64,000 bases of DNA from Bacteroidales bacterium (lineage in GTDB: Bacteria; Bacteroidota; Bacteroidia; Bacteroidales; Marinilabiliaceae): NCBI GenBank assembly GCA_024401335.1, contig JAKSLH010000013.1:1-64000 (forward strand), given 5' to 3'. The position numbers and the translations under genes were made by a program. The number at the start of each line of letters is the position of its first letter. The first letter of the stretch is position 1. This document shows positions 28,828-37,387 of this stretch, in pieces. The notes under the pieces were generated by a model, which was not told where the DNA came from, made no database searches, and worked only from the letters and a program-made list of their open reading frames with translations.

Positions 28828-31281
28828 TTAACGTAGTTCTGCACCAAGTTCTTTCTTGAAGTTTCCTATGAGTTGCTCCATGATTTTCTCTATCTGCTTG
28901 TCTTGGAGAGTCTTTGTTTCATCCTGCAAATAGAAGCTTACTGCATACGACTTCTTGCCTTCTGGCATATTCTTGCCCTCATATACATCGAAAAGTGAAA
29001 TACGCTTCAAGAGTTTCTTTTCTGTCTTCTGAGCAATAGCCTTGATCTGACCGAATGTTACGCTCTTGTCGATGAGTAGGGCAAGGTCACGTTTTACTTC
29101 TGGGAACTTAGGAAGTTCTGTGAAGAGAACCTTGTTTTGCTTTGCACTCTTGTCAAACAAAAGTGGAAGATTTATTTCTGCGTAGTATACAGGCACATCT
29201 ATGTCAAATTGCTTGAGTAACTTAGAGTCAACAAGTCCATAGTTCGCTAGTGTCTTGCTCTTGTCCATCTGAAGCGTAAGACCTTCGCTGAATATTTCAT
29301 TCTTTAACTCAAACTCTTCAATGTTTGATGTGTTTATACCTAAACGACTGATGAGGTTGTTTATTGTTGTCTTCAGGTCGTAGAATGTTACTTGTTCGGC
29401 AGGTGTATTCCAGTTTGCCTCTGAACGCAATCCTGTTATAAGCAGTGAAAGGCGCTGTTCCTCTTTGTAGTTGTTGAGGTCACTCTTGTCCTCTCCCTTA
29501 AATGACTGGCAGTTGCCTATTTCAAAGAGCTTGAGGTCTGGTGTGCGTCGGTTGCGGTTGTGCTGAGCTACCTCTAAGGCACTGAAGATAAGTGTCTGAC
29601 GTAATACGTTGAGGTCTGAGCTGAGTGGATTGAGCAGTTCAACGCAATTTTCACGTTTAAACGTCTCAAGTCCGTCATAGTATGCTCCCTTTGTAAGGGT
29701 GTTACACATGATCTCCTGATATCCGCTCGCGTTGAGCTGTGCAGAAATTGTGTTTATAAGCTTGGTGCGGTTTGGCTTTGGCTCGTAAACAATAGTCGAC
29801 TTTACCTCTTCAGGAACCTCTACATTGTTGTATCCATATATTCGGAGGATATCCTCGACAACGTCAGCTTCGCGTGTCACATCTACTCGATATGGTGGTA
29901 TGCGCAACTGCATCTCTTCATCGTTTTCGCTTACGATCTCTATTTCAAGGTTTGTGAGTATCTGCTTTGTAAGGTCATTGCCAATCTCTTTGCCTATGAG
30001 CGATGTAGCACGTTTCTTATTGAATGTAACCTCAAAGTGCTGCTTTGGGGTAGGGTAGATGTCTACTATTTCGCTAGATATTGTACCTCCAGCAACCTCC
30101 TTGATGAGCATTGCAGCATATTTCAACGCATATACAGTGTTGTTAGGGTCTGTTCCTCGTTCATAACGGAACGATGCGTCTGTTGAAAGCTGTTGGCGAC
30201 GTGCTGTCTTGCGTATCGTTACAGGATTGAACCATGCGCTCTCAAGGAAGATCTTTTTAGTTGATGCTGAAACACCGCTCTCAAGACCACCGAAGACACC
30301 TGCCAAACACATTGGTTCTTCTTCGTTGCAAATAAGTAGATCATCCTGGTGCAATGTGCGCTCTTTTTCGTCAAGTGTTACGAATTTAGTGCCAGCAGCA
30401 ACATTCTTTACAATTACATGGTTGCCCTTGATCTTGTCACCATCAAATGCATGTAATGGCTGGCCGAGAGCAAAGAGAATGTAATTGGTTACGTCAACAA
30501 CATTGTTGATTGGCGTGAGGCCAATCGACTGAAGTGCTTTCTTCAACCAGTCTGGCGACTCCTTTATTGTTACATTGTTTATTGTTACAGCAGAATAACG
30601 AGGACATGATGCTTCGTTTTCTACAGTTACTTTCACTTCAAATGAGTGGTCGTCAACCTTAAAGTTGTCAACTGATGGCTTTGTGAGTTTAAGTGTGTTG
30701 TCTTTAAGTGACAATGAAGCGTATAGGTCACGCGCAACACCATAATGTGATGCGGCATCAGCACGGTTTGGAGTGATGTCTACTACTATCATTGTGTCGC
30801 TCTCGAGCTTGTAGTATTCTTTTGCTGTCATTCCGACCGGTGTGTCTTCTGGAAGAACAATGATGCCGTTGTGGTCGTTTCCTACGCCAATCTCATCTTC
30901 TGCACATATCATACCGTTAGATGGTACTCCGCGGAGCTTTGATGGCTTGATTGTAAATTCCTGGTCGCCATCATAAAGCACTGTGCCTATTGTTGCTACA
31001 ATTACCTTCTGTCCAGCGGCTACATTAGGTGCTCCACAAACAATCTGCTGTGGCTCCCCTGTGCCAAGGTCCACTGTGCAGACATGCAGGTGGTCCGAAT
31101 TAGGATGCATTTCGCAAGTGAGTACATGTCCGACAACGAGTCCTTTGAGGCCGCCTTTGATGCCTTCCATCTCTTCAACGCTATCGACTTCGAGACCAAT
31201 AGAAGTAAGTGTCTCGGAAACTTTCTCAGCTGGGAGCTCAAGGTTGATGTATTTCTTGAGCCAGTTGTATGATATATTCAT
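28828..31281 (-). CDS. pheT: Phenylalanine-tRNA ligase beta subunit
   Basis: An 817-residue subunit of the alpha2-beta2 synthetase. From the N-terminus: MNISYNWLKKYINL, the tRNA-binding OB domain (residues about 40-150, VVGHVLTCEMHPNSDHL), B3/B4 editing region, B5 domain, the core catalytic-like domain and the C-terminal anticodon-binding FDX domain (FPEVKRDLALLID). Length is normal. The start at 31281 was preferred because the longer frame (31320) overlaps the -7 box. pheS is not next to it. Confidence 0.97.
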   Translation of the reverse strand: MNISYNWLKKYINLELPAEKVSETLTSIGLEVDSVEEMEGIKGGLKGLVVGHVLTCEMHPNSDHLHVCTVDLGTGEPQQIVCGAPNVAAGQKVIVATIGTVLYDGDQEFTIKPSKLRGVPSNGMICAEDEIGVGNDHNGIIVLPEDTPVGMTAKEYYKLESDTMIVVDITPNRADAASHYGVARDLYASLSLKDNTLKLTKPSVDNFKVDDHSFEVKVTVENEASCPRYSAVTINNVTIKESPDWLKKALQSIGLTPINNVVDVTNYILFALGQPLHAFDGDKIKGNHVIVKNVAAGTKFVTLDEKERTLHQDDLLICNEEEPMCLAGVFGGLESGVSASTKKIFLESAWFNPVTIRKTARRQQLSTDASFRYERGTDPNNTVYALKYAAMLIKEVAGGTISSEIVDIYPTPKQHFEVTFNKKRATSLIGKEIGNDLTKQILTNLEIEIVSENDEEMQLRIPPYRVDVTREADVVEDILRIYGYNNVEVPEEVKSTIVYEPKPNRTKLINTISAQLNASGYQEIMCNTLTKGAYYDGLETFKRENCVELLNPLSSDLNVLRQTLIFSALEVAQHNRNRRTPDLKLFEIGNCQSFKGEDKSDLNNYKEEQRLSLLITGLRSEANWNTPAEQVTFYDLKTTINNLISRLGINTSNIEEFELKNEIFSEGLTLQMDKSKTLANYGLVDSKLLKQFDIDVPVYYAEINLPLLFDKSAKQNKVLFTELPKFPEVKRDLALLIDKSVTFGQIKAIAQKTEKKLLKRISLFDVYEGKNMPEGKKSYAVSFYLQDETKTLQDKQIEKIMEQLIGNFKKELGAELR

Positions 31282-31316
31282 TGCAATGTATGTTTTTCTG
31301 ATTTTGGAAAACCTTG

Positions 31317-31325
31317 GCAAAGATA
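31317..31325 (-). promoter_or_regulatory. pheT -7 box TATCTTTGC
   Basis: TATCTTTGC on the - strand, 35 bases upstream of the pheT ATG, matches the -7 consensus. Confidence 0.6.
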
Positions 31326-31422
31326 CTAAATCTTGCTTTTATTGTTGCATTGGAACTTATCTTTTTTGCTTCAACATTTGGAAGCATTTATGTGCGTTTG
31401 GTCGCATGTATTGGTGTTTAAT

Positions 31423-31458
31423 AAAAAAGTGCCGTGCCAATTATTAGGCGCGGCACTT
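31423..31458 (-). terminator. Terminator of the esterase gene
   Basis: A 12-base-pair stem (plus 31427-31438 with 31447-31458, one G-U pair) encloses an eight-base loop; on the - strand it runs into a T tract. Confidence 0.9.
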
Positions 31459-31479
31459 ATATGTGTTTTTATAGCTTGT

Positions 31480-32607
31480 CTACCAACCCATGATTTCTTT
31501 TACGAATGGAATGAGTTCGTCTGCCATTTTCCTTTGCTGTCGTATAGAAGGATGCCAGTCTGCACCATATCCTAATGATCCGTTGTGAGGAGTGAAGTTG
31601 AATCTGTAAACTTGTTCGTCGTCTGATTCCGAGGCTACTTCGTCAAGCACTTTTTTGCAGTCTTCCAGGGCTTTGCCTCCCATCATCGATCCGCAGAGCA
31701 ATACGATCTTCGCATTAGGATACGTCTGTCGTAGATGCTTGACGAATTTCGCATACGCTTCTTTCAACAATGCTGTGTCGTATGTATCTAAGCTTGTGTC
31801 GTTGGTTCCTAGATTAAGGCAGACAATGTCTGGTCGATATAATGAGTGATCCCATTTCTCCATGTCCTCTGTTACCGCCTGATCTGTAAATAGTGTCAGT
31901 TCATATTTGTCTGGCATGGTAAATCCTGCAGATCCTTCAATAGGGCCTCCATAGTTTTTGTATATTCCTATGCCAGAACGAGCCACTACCAGTTCCTGCG
32001 CATTTAGTTCCCTAGCCGTAATCGCTGCGTATGTATAATAATGATTCTCTGTGTCGTATGTGAATCCTACGTTAGGTGATGTTGCTTCTACTCCATAGCC
32101 GCAAGTGATAGAATTGCCGATGAACTCCATCCTTCTGCTAGGAATGTTGCCCGGTTTGATGGTCTTTGCCTCTTTGTCTATAAGCAGACCTCTGAATGCC
32201 GGTCTTTGCCAATATCCCTCTTGCGCATACATTATCCTGACATTATGTGTGCAGTTCTCGAGTGACTCGCTCAAGATGATAACCGAGTCTTTCTCTGACG
32301 CTAGAACTTTGAAAGGTGTCTGGTTGTCTAGCTCTACCATGAAATATCCGGAACCAGGCTTTACTTCCATGGCTAGCGATGTGCCTGTGAATGATGTTAT
32401 GATGCTGACTCCTGGATATGTGAATTGCACCTGTTTGGGGTCGGATTTACTGACACGCCCCATGTATTCTATGTTATTGTCATAGGCTGATATGTGTTGA
32501 TTTAATGGGGTAGCTGTCGTGTTTGTGTTAGTGTTTGCTCTCTCCTCATCGCATCCCGCAAACGATGTCATTGCTATCAATGACAATGTCATTATTGTAT
32601 TCTTCAT
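31480..32607 (-). CDS. SGNH esterase lipoprotein, CE2-like
   Basis: A 375-residue lipoprotein (lipobox SFAGC, Cys19). Residues about 45-150 form a jelly-roll-like domain and the rest an SGNH hydrolase: block I FIGNSITCGYG with the nucleophilic Ser, a Gly block at RSGIG, block III NLGTNDTS, and the Asp-His pair in ADWHPS near the C-terminus. The two-domain order and the GNSITCGYG form are those of carbohydrate-esterase family 2, which removes acetyl groups from xylan and other glycans. It would act at the cell surface or in the periplasm. No other glycan-use gene is adjacent. Confidence 0.85.
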   Translation of the reverse strand: MKNTIMTLSLIAMTSFAGCDEERANTNTNTTATPLNQHISAYDNNIEYMGRVSKSDPKQVQFTYPGVSIITSFTGTSLAMEVKPGSGYFMVELDNQTPFKVLASEKDSVIILSESLENCTHNVRIMYAQEGYWQRPAFRGLLIDKEAKTIKPGNIPSRRMEFIGNSITCGYGVEATSPNVGFTYDTENHYYTYAAITARELNAQELVVARSGIGIYKNYGGPIEGSAGFTMPDKYELTLFTDQAVTEDMEKWDHSLYRPDIVCLNLGTNDTSLDTYDTALLKEAYAKFVKHLRQTYPNAKIVLLCGSMMGGKALEDCKKVLDEVASESDDEQVYRFNFTPHNGSLGYGADWHPSIRQQRKMADELIPFVKEIMGW

Positions 32608-32682
32608 TGTTTGTATCGTGTTTCTGGTTGCAATATTAGTAAAAAATCATTTAAACTAGGCCGTGCTATGGCAAAATGCGTT

Positions 32683-32690
32683 TACCTTTG
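32683..32690 (+). promoter_or_regulatory. -7 box TACCTTTG
   Basis: TACCTTTG fits TAnnTTTG and lies 30 bases before the ATG of the SDR gene. Confidence 0.5.
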
Positions 32691-32720
32691 AGGTGTTAAA
32701 GGCGGAAATATATATGCGAT

Positions 32721-33536
32721 ATGGATGTTAAGGATAAGGTTGTTGTTGTGACGGGTGCTTCTTCCGGTATCGGTAGGGCATGCTCTAAGGAGTTCTTCTC
32801 TTGTGGTGCAAAGGTCGTTCTTGCCTCTCGTAGCGAGGGAAAACTGATAGAACTGGCTGGTGAACTTGATGCTGATGGTGAAAGGACTTTGGTCGTGACG
32901 ACTGACGTGACATGTGAGTCTCAATGTCGTAATCTTATTGAGAGAACTGTTGACCGTTTCGGACGTGTTGATATCCTGGTCTGTAACTCAGGCGTGTCAA
33001 TGCGTGCCTCTTTCGACGAGGTCGACATGTCTGTTCTTAAGCGTCTGATGGATGTCAATTTCTGGGGAACGGTTTACTGTGTCAAATATGCATTGCCTTA
33101 TCTTCTTCAGTCTCATGGCACTGTCGTGGGTGTCAATTCTGTCGCAGGCTACCTTGGACTGCCTGGTAGAACGGGCTATTCTGCATCGAAATATGCTATG
33201 CGTGGTTTCTTGGAGACTATCCGAAATGAATACCTTAACCAGGGCCTTCGTGTTTTTATTATAGCACCGGGTTTTACAGAATCTAATGTGCGCTATTCTG
33301 CTTTGACGGCAGATGGTACTCCTCAGGGACAAACACCTCGTAATGAATCTTCTATGATGTCTGCCGAAGAGGTCGCCGTTGCTGTTCGTAAAGGTGTGCA
33401 ATGTGGTTCTCGTTTCAAGGCTCTGACGTTTGTCAATGGTAAGCTGGCTATCTTTCTCAATAAATGGTGGCCGTCACTTGTGTCGAGGCTTGCTAATCGT
33501 TCTATGCGTATGGAGCCCGACTCTCCTGTCAAGTGA
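32721..33536 (+). CDS. Short-chain dehydrogenase/reductase
   Basis: A 271-residue classical SDR. The cofactor motif TGASSGIGRACS (TGxxxGxG) is at residues 13-24, the structural motif is VCNSG (usual NNAG), the active-site Ser is in GVNSVAGYLG and the Tyr-Lys pair in YSASKYAMRG. It probably reduces or oxidises a keto/hydroxy substrate with NADP(H); the substrate is unknown. A C-terminal hydrophobic stretch (LAIFLNKWWPSLVSRL) may lie at the membrane, as in the DHRS7-like group. Confidence 0.88.
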   Translation: MDVKDKVVVVTGASSGIGRACSKEFFSCGAKVVLASRSEGKLIELAGELDADGERTLVVTTDVTCESQCRNLIERTVDRFGRVDILVCNSGVSMRASFDEVDMSVLKRLMDVNFWGTVYCVKYALPYLLQSHGTVVGVNSVAGYLGLPGRTGYSASKYAMRGFLETIRNEYLNQGLRVFIIAPGFTESNVRYSALTADGTPQGQTPRNESSMMSAEEVAVAVRKGVQCGSRFKALTFVNGKLAIFLNKWWPSLVSRLANRSMRMEPDSPVK

Positions 33537-33590
33537 TCTCGCAATGTTGACTTTTTATGGTGTGGTATGTGTTTCAATGGTCAAATTGAA

Positions 33591-33598
33591 TAACTTTG
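33591..33598 (+). promoter_or_regulatory. -7 box TAACTTTG
   Basis: TAACTTTG 42 bases before the thioesterase ATG fits the -7 consensus. Confidence 0.55.
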
Positions 33599-33640
33599 TG
33601 TCGCAATTAATGATAACTGTCTAATACAATTACTACTGAT

Positions 33641-34048
33641 ATGCTTCAGACAAAGACTCAATTCCGTGTGCGATATGCTGATACTGACAAGATGGGTGTG
33701 GTCTATCATTCAAATTATGCCGTTTATTTTGAGGTTGGACGCACAGAGATGTTCCGTGAGATAGGTCTTTCATACAACGAGATGGAGAAGAATAACCTGA
33801 TGTTGCCTCTTGTCGATCTTTATATAAATTATAAACGTCCTGCTCTATATGACGATATGATTACTGTAACAACTACAGTGACTGAAATGCCTAATGTTAA
33901 GATCCGTTTTGATTACGAGATACATAATGAACAGGGCGAACTGTTGGTTACGGGTTATGCAACGTTGGTTTTTATCGATATGCTTCGCAACAGACCTATG
34001 CGTATGCCTGATAACATACGCGCCCTTCTTGAACCTTATTTTGCTTAG
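33641..34048 (+). CDS. Acyl-CoA thioesterase, 4HBT/YbgC type
   Basis: A 135-residue single hot-dog-fold enzyme. The N-terminal RVRYADTDKMGVVYHSNYAVYFEVGRTE carries the catalytic Asp (ADTDKMG) and the HxNY helix typical of the YbgC/4-hydroxybenzoyl-CoA thioesterase family. It hydrolyses short acyl-CoA or acyl-ACP esters; the true substrate is unknown. It faces the LysE-type gene, whose stop lies six bases away. Confidence 0.9.
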   Translation: MLQTKTQFRVRYADTDKMGVVYHSNYAVYFEVGRTEMFREIGLSYNEMEKNNLMLPLVDLYINYKRPALYDDMITVTTTVTEMPNVKIRFDYEIHNEQGELLVTGYATLVFIDMLRNRPMRMPDNIRALLEPYFA

Positions 34049-34053
34049 GTGCT

Positions 34054-34749
34054 TTAGAAAAAGATGTTTACTACAAGGTTGTAGAGCAACGCAAACATCA
34101 CTACTACTATTATTATGCCACCTACAACTTTGTTGAGGTAGTATAGATGCTTGAGTGTGAGTCTCTTTCTGAAAAGACCTACAAGCATTGTTAGTATGAG
34201 CCACCATGTTGCAGCTCCAACGAAAACTCCTCCTAAAAGGAATATCTGAGTAAAGATTGTCTTCTCACCTCCCACAAGACTGAATGCTGCCAAGAATACA
34301 AATATGGCCAATGGGTTTGTTATGGTGAGGAACATGGTCGAGAAATAATCTCCGACTAAACCTGTGCTTTTCTTGCGGCTTATCTGTGGCACTTGCTCCT
34401 CAACGTGCTTGAGCAACATCTCCTGGTGCTGACGTCGACGCATCTCTTTTATAGGGTTGTCTAGGAATATCTTTAAGCCAATGCAGAATAATACGATAGC
34501 TCCCAGTATTGACAAGATGGTCTTCTGCTCGCTTACGAAATCCATTATGAATGAGACACTAAAGCCTGCTATGAGCGCATATATCAAGTCTGATGATGCA
34601 GCTCCTAATCCGCTTACAAATCCCGACTTGCGACCTTTGTTTAATGTACGTTGTATGCACATGACACCGATAGGGCCAAGAGGTATCGAGGCTATAAAGC
34701 CTATTTTGACACCCTGTATGAAATGTGATACTAAATCTATTACGTCCAT
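34054..34749 (-). CDS. LysE/RhtB-family exporter
   Basis: A 231-residue inner-membrane protein with about six helices. The N-terminal GFIASIPLGPIGVMCIQRTLNKGRKSGF is the LysE family signature, and a charged cytoplasmic loop (about residues 95-125, MRRRQHQEMLLKHVEEQ) splits the two halves. Members export amino acids or related compounds. Substrate unknown. Confidence 0.85.
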   Translation of the reverse strand: MDVIDLVSHFIQGVKIGFIASIPLGPIGVMCIQRTLNKGRKSGFVSGLGAASSDLIYALIAGFSVSFIMDFVSEQKTILSILGAIVLFCIGLKIFLDNPIKEMRRRQHQEMLLKHVEEQVPQISRKKSTGLVGDYFSTMFLTITNPLAIFVFLAAFSLVGGEKTIFTQIFLLGGVFVGAATWWLILTMLVGLFRKRLTLKHLYYLNKVVGGIIIVVVMFALLYNLVVNIFF

Positions 34750-34796
34750 ATTGTAAGGCTGCTCATCTTGAAAAGCAGTGCGAAGTTACTAAATAA

Positions 34797-35351
34797 TTAT
34801 CTTTTTTTAAGTAATTGCTTTATTGTTTTTCTGGTCCGTTTTAATGTCTTTCTGTAGAATTCATCCTCCATGCTCACTATTTTCCCTTCTTCGTTTATGA
34901 TAATCAGTCTGGTGACGCTTGCCTTGGGTGTGGCGAATAGTTTAAAGACCCTCTCATCTGTGTCGAAGCAGAATGGGTAGCTGATGCCTTTTTCTTTGAT
35001 GAGTACCCTGAATTGTGCTGTGTCTTGTGGAAAGTCTTCGGTGAATCCTAATATGCTTAGCTTGTCGCTTTTTTTGCTGAATTTTCTCCATATCAGGTCT
35101 TCTATGGCTTTCATCTGCCCTTTGCCGTATGGACACCATGACGCAACAAACTGTATTATGCAGACTTGCCCCCTCAGAAAATCACTGTCCAATGTGTCCC
35201 CTTCAAGCGTTATGTAGCTGAATGAGGGCATGTCGTCACCGATGCCGACGATGAAGTGCCCGTCGTTATCTCGTCTGTATGGGTTCTGAGCTTGAATCTC
35301 GGCATAAGACATTAATGCCGAAAAGATAAGGGTTATAATATACCAACGCAT
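34797..35351 (-). CDS. Periplasmic TlpA-like thioredoxin-fold protein, single Cys
   Basis: A 184-residue protein with a signal peptide ending near QAQ (residue 22) and a TlpA/AhpC-type fold: GDDMPSFSYITLEGD, then FVASWCPYGKGQMKAIEDL. The usual WCxxC is WCPYG, so the resolving cysteine is absent and the protein cannot work as an ordinary disulfide reductase. It starts two bases after the stop of the LytTR regulator and is surely on the same transcript. Confidence 0.8.
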   Translation of the reverse strand: MRWYIITLIFSALMSYAEIQAQNPYRRDNDGHFIVGIGDDMPSFSYITLEGDTLDSDFLRGQVCIIQFVASWCPYGKGQMKAIEDLIWRKFSKKSDKLSILGFTEDFPQDTAQFRVLIKEKGISYPFCFDTDERVFKLFATPKASVTRLIIINEEGKIVSMEDEFYRKTLKRTRKTIKQLLKKR

Positions 35352-35353
35352 TC

Positions 35354-36106
35354 TTATTGGATCTTTGCGTTAGATATGAGCTCCTTGATGTTATCCTTGT
35401 ATGACTTGCCTATAGGGATGTTTTTGTCAGCAAGAAGCAGGTTTAGTTCGTTGCCGATGATGTCTTTTACAAATCGTTTGCCTATTGCATACGACCTGTG
35501 AGTGCGTGTGATATATTTCTCTGGCAGCATGTCCAAGACATCCTTCATTGTCTTGTGCACCGTAATCTTTCTTGTTGTCGTTGTTATTGCAACATAGTTC
35601 TCCTGAGCCTCAAGGTATATGATGTCATTGAATCTGACTTTATATACGGTGCTCATGTTGTCGCGTAAGAATACCTCCTCAACCTCTTCTTCCTCTTTCT
35701 TGTCTTTGCTGGTCACTTCTTCTGTCGTACCACTCTGGTCTAGTTTCGCAAGCTCAGCTTTGGCCTTGTTTACCGATTTCAAGAAACGTGCGTATGTTAC
35801 TGGCTTTAGCAGGTAGTCGCATACGTTATACTCGTATGATTCAAGTGCGTATTTCTCTTGTGATGAGTAGATTATGACCTGCGTGTTGCTTATGTCTACA
35901 GATTTTATGAAGTCCATGCCACTCATCTCTGGCATCTCTATGTCGAGGAATATGATGTCAATCTTTTCTTTGGAAACTGCTATGTAGTCGATGGCGTCGA
36001 TGGCGTTGTTGAATGTGCTCACCAAATCAACTGTCGATGTTCTTTTGATGAAATCGGCAATTAATCGCGTTGAAAACAAATCGTCATCTACAATTATGCA
36101 GTTCAT
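35354..36106 (-). CDS. LytTR-family response regulator
   Basis: A 250-residue two-domain regulator. The receiver domain (1-120) has the acidic pocket DDD at residues 7-9, phospho-acceptor Asp55 (FLDIEMPEMSG), Ser in YSS and Lys in LLKPV. An unusually acidic linker (KDKKEEEEVEEV, about 135-150) leads to a LytTR DNA-binding domain (INDIIYLEAQENYVAI-like, then TRTHRSYAIGKRFV). No LytS-type kinase is next to it; the sensor kinases at 40-45 kb are of the HisKA type. Confidence 0.93.
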   Translation of the reverse strand: MNCIIVDDDLFSTRLIADFIKRTSTVDLVSTFNNAIDAIDYIAVSKEKIDIIFLDIEMPEMSGMDFIKSVDISNTQVIIYSSQEKYALESYEYNVCDYLLKPVTYARFLKSVNKAKAELAKLDQSGTTEEVTSKDKKEEEEVEEVFLRDNMSTVYKVRFNDIIYLEAQENYVAITTTTRKITVHKTMKDVLDMLPEKYITRTHRSYAIGKRFVKDIIGNELNLLLADKNIPIGKSYKDNIKELISNAKIQ

Positions 36107-36128
36107 GTGAGTGTGAGTTATTCGACAT

Positions 36129-36136
36129 CAAAATTA
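36129..36136 (-). promoter_or_regulatory. -7 box TAATTTTG of the LytTR operon
   Basis: TAATTTTG on the - strand, 22 bases upstream of the ATG, fits TAnnTTTG. Confidence 0.55.
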
Positions 36137-36190
36137 CTAAAAAATATTAATAATGGTATAATGTATATTGTTTAATTGGGGCTTGGGGGC

Positions 36191-36223
36191 AAAAAAATAG
36201 CGCATACAGATATTGTATGCGCT
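36191..36223 (-). terminator. Terminator of the siaB-siaC operon
   Basis: AGCGCATAC (36199-36207) pairs with GTATGCGCT (36215-36223); on the - strand seven T residues follow. It isolates siaBC from the LytTR operon. Confidence 0.9.
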
Positions 36224-36248
36224 TATATAGTGCTCTTTGTGCAGATTC

Positions 36249-36632
36249 TTAGAACGTCTTGTTCTCGACAAGTGATATAGGGCATGTCAAGATCGACTGA
36301 TAGTCCTCGCCGCTCTCGTACATATCTTCGTCATCTTCGTCATAGTACCAGAATATCTCTACAGTCCATCCTTTGCGATACATAACCTCAAGTCTCTTGA
36401 AGATGTCAAGGATACACTTAGAACTACTTGTGTTGAAGTATTCAAGCTTGATCTTTACCTGTGTTGCCTTTAGCTCATTTTCACTGTATTCGCTGAGCCA
36501 TTCAATGAGTGGCTTATAAAATTCAAGTGAGTTCTCAGGAATGGAGCGTCCCTTGATCTCTATAAGTCCCTTCTCCGGATCCATTGAGATGAATGGTGTC
36601 TTTGAACTTTCTTCTATTGTGATCTTCTCCAT
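36249..36632 (-). CDS. siaC: SiaC-like partner-switch phosphoprotein (DUF1987)
   Basis: A 127-residue protein of the SiaC/DUF1987 family. In Pseudomonas aeruginosa SiaC binds and activates the diguanylate cyclase SiaD and is switched off by phosphorylation by SiaB on Thr68 (as I recall). Here the conserved phospho-motif YFNTSSSK puts Thr at residue 68. The rest shows the expected EIKGRSIPENSLEFYKPLIEWL and GWTVEIFWYY motifs. It follows siaB by 37 bases. The partner that it controls is unknown, as no GGDEF protein is present. Confidence 0.88.
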   Translation of the reverse strand: MEKITIEESSKTPFISMDPEKGLIEIKGRSIPENSLEFYKPLIEWLSEYSENELKATQVKIKLEYFNTSSSKCILDIFKRLEVMYRKGWTVEIFWYYDEDDEDMYESGEDYQSILTCPISLVENKTF

Positions 36633-36669
36633 ATTGTGATATATTATAGTCGGTGAGTTAATGTATTCT

Positions 36670-37218
36670 TTAGTTAATTAAAACGTCAAATGAGTAGAAC
36701 AAGATGTTTGAATCACCTTTGACTGGATAGAACTTGTAGTTCAGCTTGTTGCCAGTCTTTCTGGCCATGTCTATCATGCCAATTCCGGCACCTCCCTTTT
36801 CTGAGAACGCTGAATTATTGATTGTTTCGCGATATAGTCGTTTCACCTCATCAGGACTTAGCGTGTTGAGCTGATCGATCTTCTTCTGCAAAAACTGTTC
36901 CTTCTCTTTCTTTATGAAATTACCTGTAGTGATACGGCATCCGTCGCCGTCCTTGACAAGAAGAATGGCTCCAATCCTGTCTGACCCGAAATCGTCCTTT
37001 AGACTACTTATAGGTTCGATGTGGTGGTAAAGGTTTTGGATACACTCCACGAATATGTGAAACACCTTCTTTCGAACTCCATCACTCACGCCATCCAACT
37101 GATTCTCCATGGATGGTAATACCGAGTCGATGTAGTCCGACGTGAAGTCGCCCACATGCTCAAGAAGTACCGTATCCGTCTTCTTGCCGTTTAACCATTT
37201 AGCTATATCAAACTCCAT
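36670..37218 (-). CDS. siaB: SiaB-family protein kinase
   Basis: A 182-residue protein of the SiaB (DUF6272) family, an anti-sigma-factor-like GHKL kinase. The N box is VECIQNLYHH (Glu58, Asn62), the glycine-rich box GGAGIGMIDMARKTG, and an FYSF end strand. In the known system it phosphorylates SiaC. The SiaA phosphatase (PP2C type) and SiaD cyclase of the Pseudomonas operon are both missing here. A -7 box stands 31 bases upstream, so siaB and siaC form a two-gene operon. Confidence 0.87.
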   Translation of the reverse strand: MEFDIAKWLNGKKTDTVLLEHVGDFTSDYIDSVLPSMENQLDGVSDGVRKKVFHIFVECIQNLYHHIEPISSLKDDFGSDRIGAILLVKDGDGCRITTGNFIKKEKEQFLQKKIDQLNTLSPDEVKRLYRETINNSAFSEKGGAGIGMIDMARKTGNKLNYKFYPVKGDSNILFYSFDVLIN

Positions 37219-37248
37219 TTCAGTTTTTCTACTATAGTCTACGACGTG

Positions 37249-37257
37249 GCAAATATA
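37249..37257 (-). promoter_or_regulatory. siaB -7 box TATATTTGC
   Basis: TATATTTGC on the - strand, 31 bases before the siaB ATG, is a perfect match to TAnnTTTGY. Confidence 0.65.
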
Positions 37258-37387
37258 GTCAATCTACTCTTATGTTGTTCTCTTTTGAGGCGAAATTAAT
37301 TAAATTTTAGCAATAATTTCGCTATTGTATTATTTTGTGTTGCATAATCATGTTTTTAATCGAGCTGTTTGATGGCTCTTCGTCATG

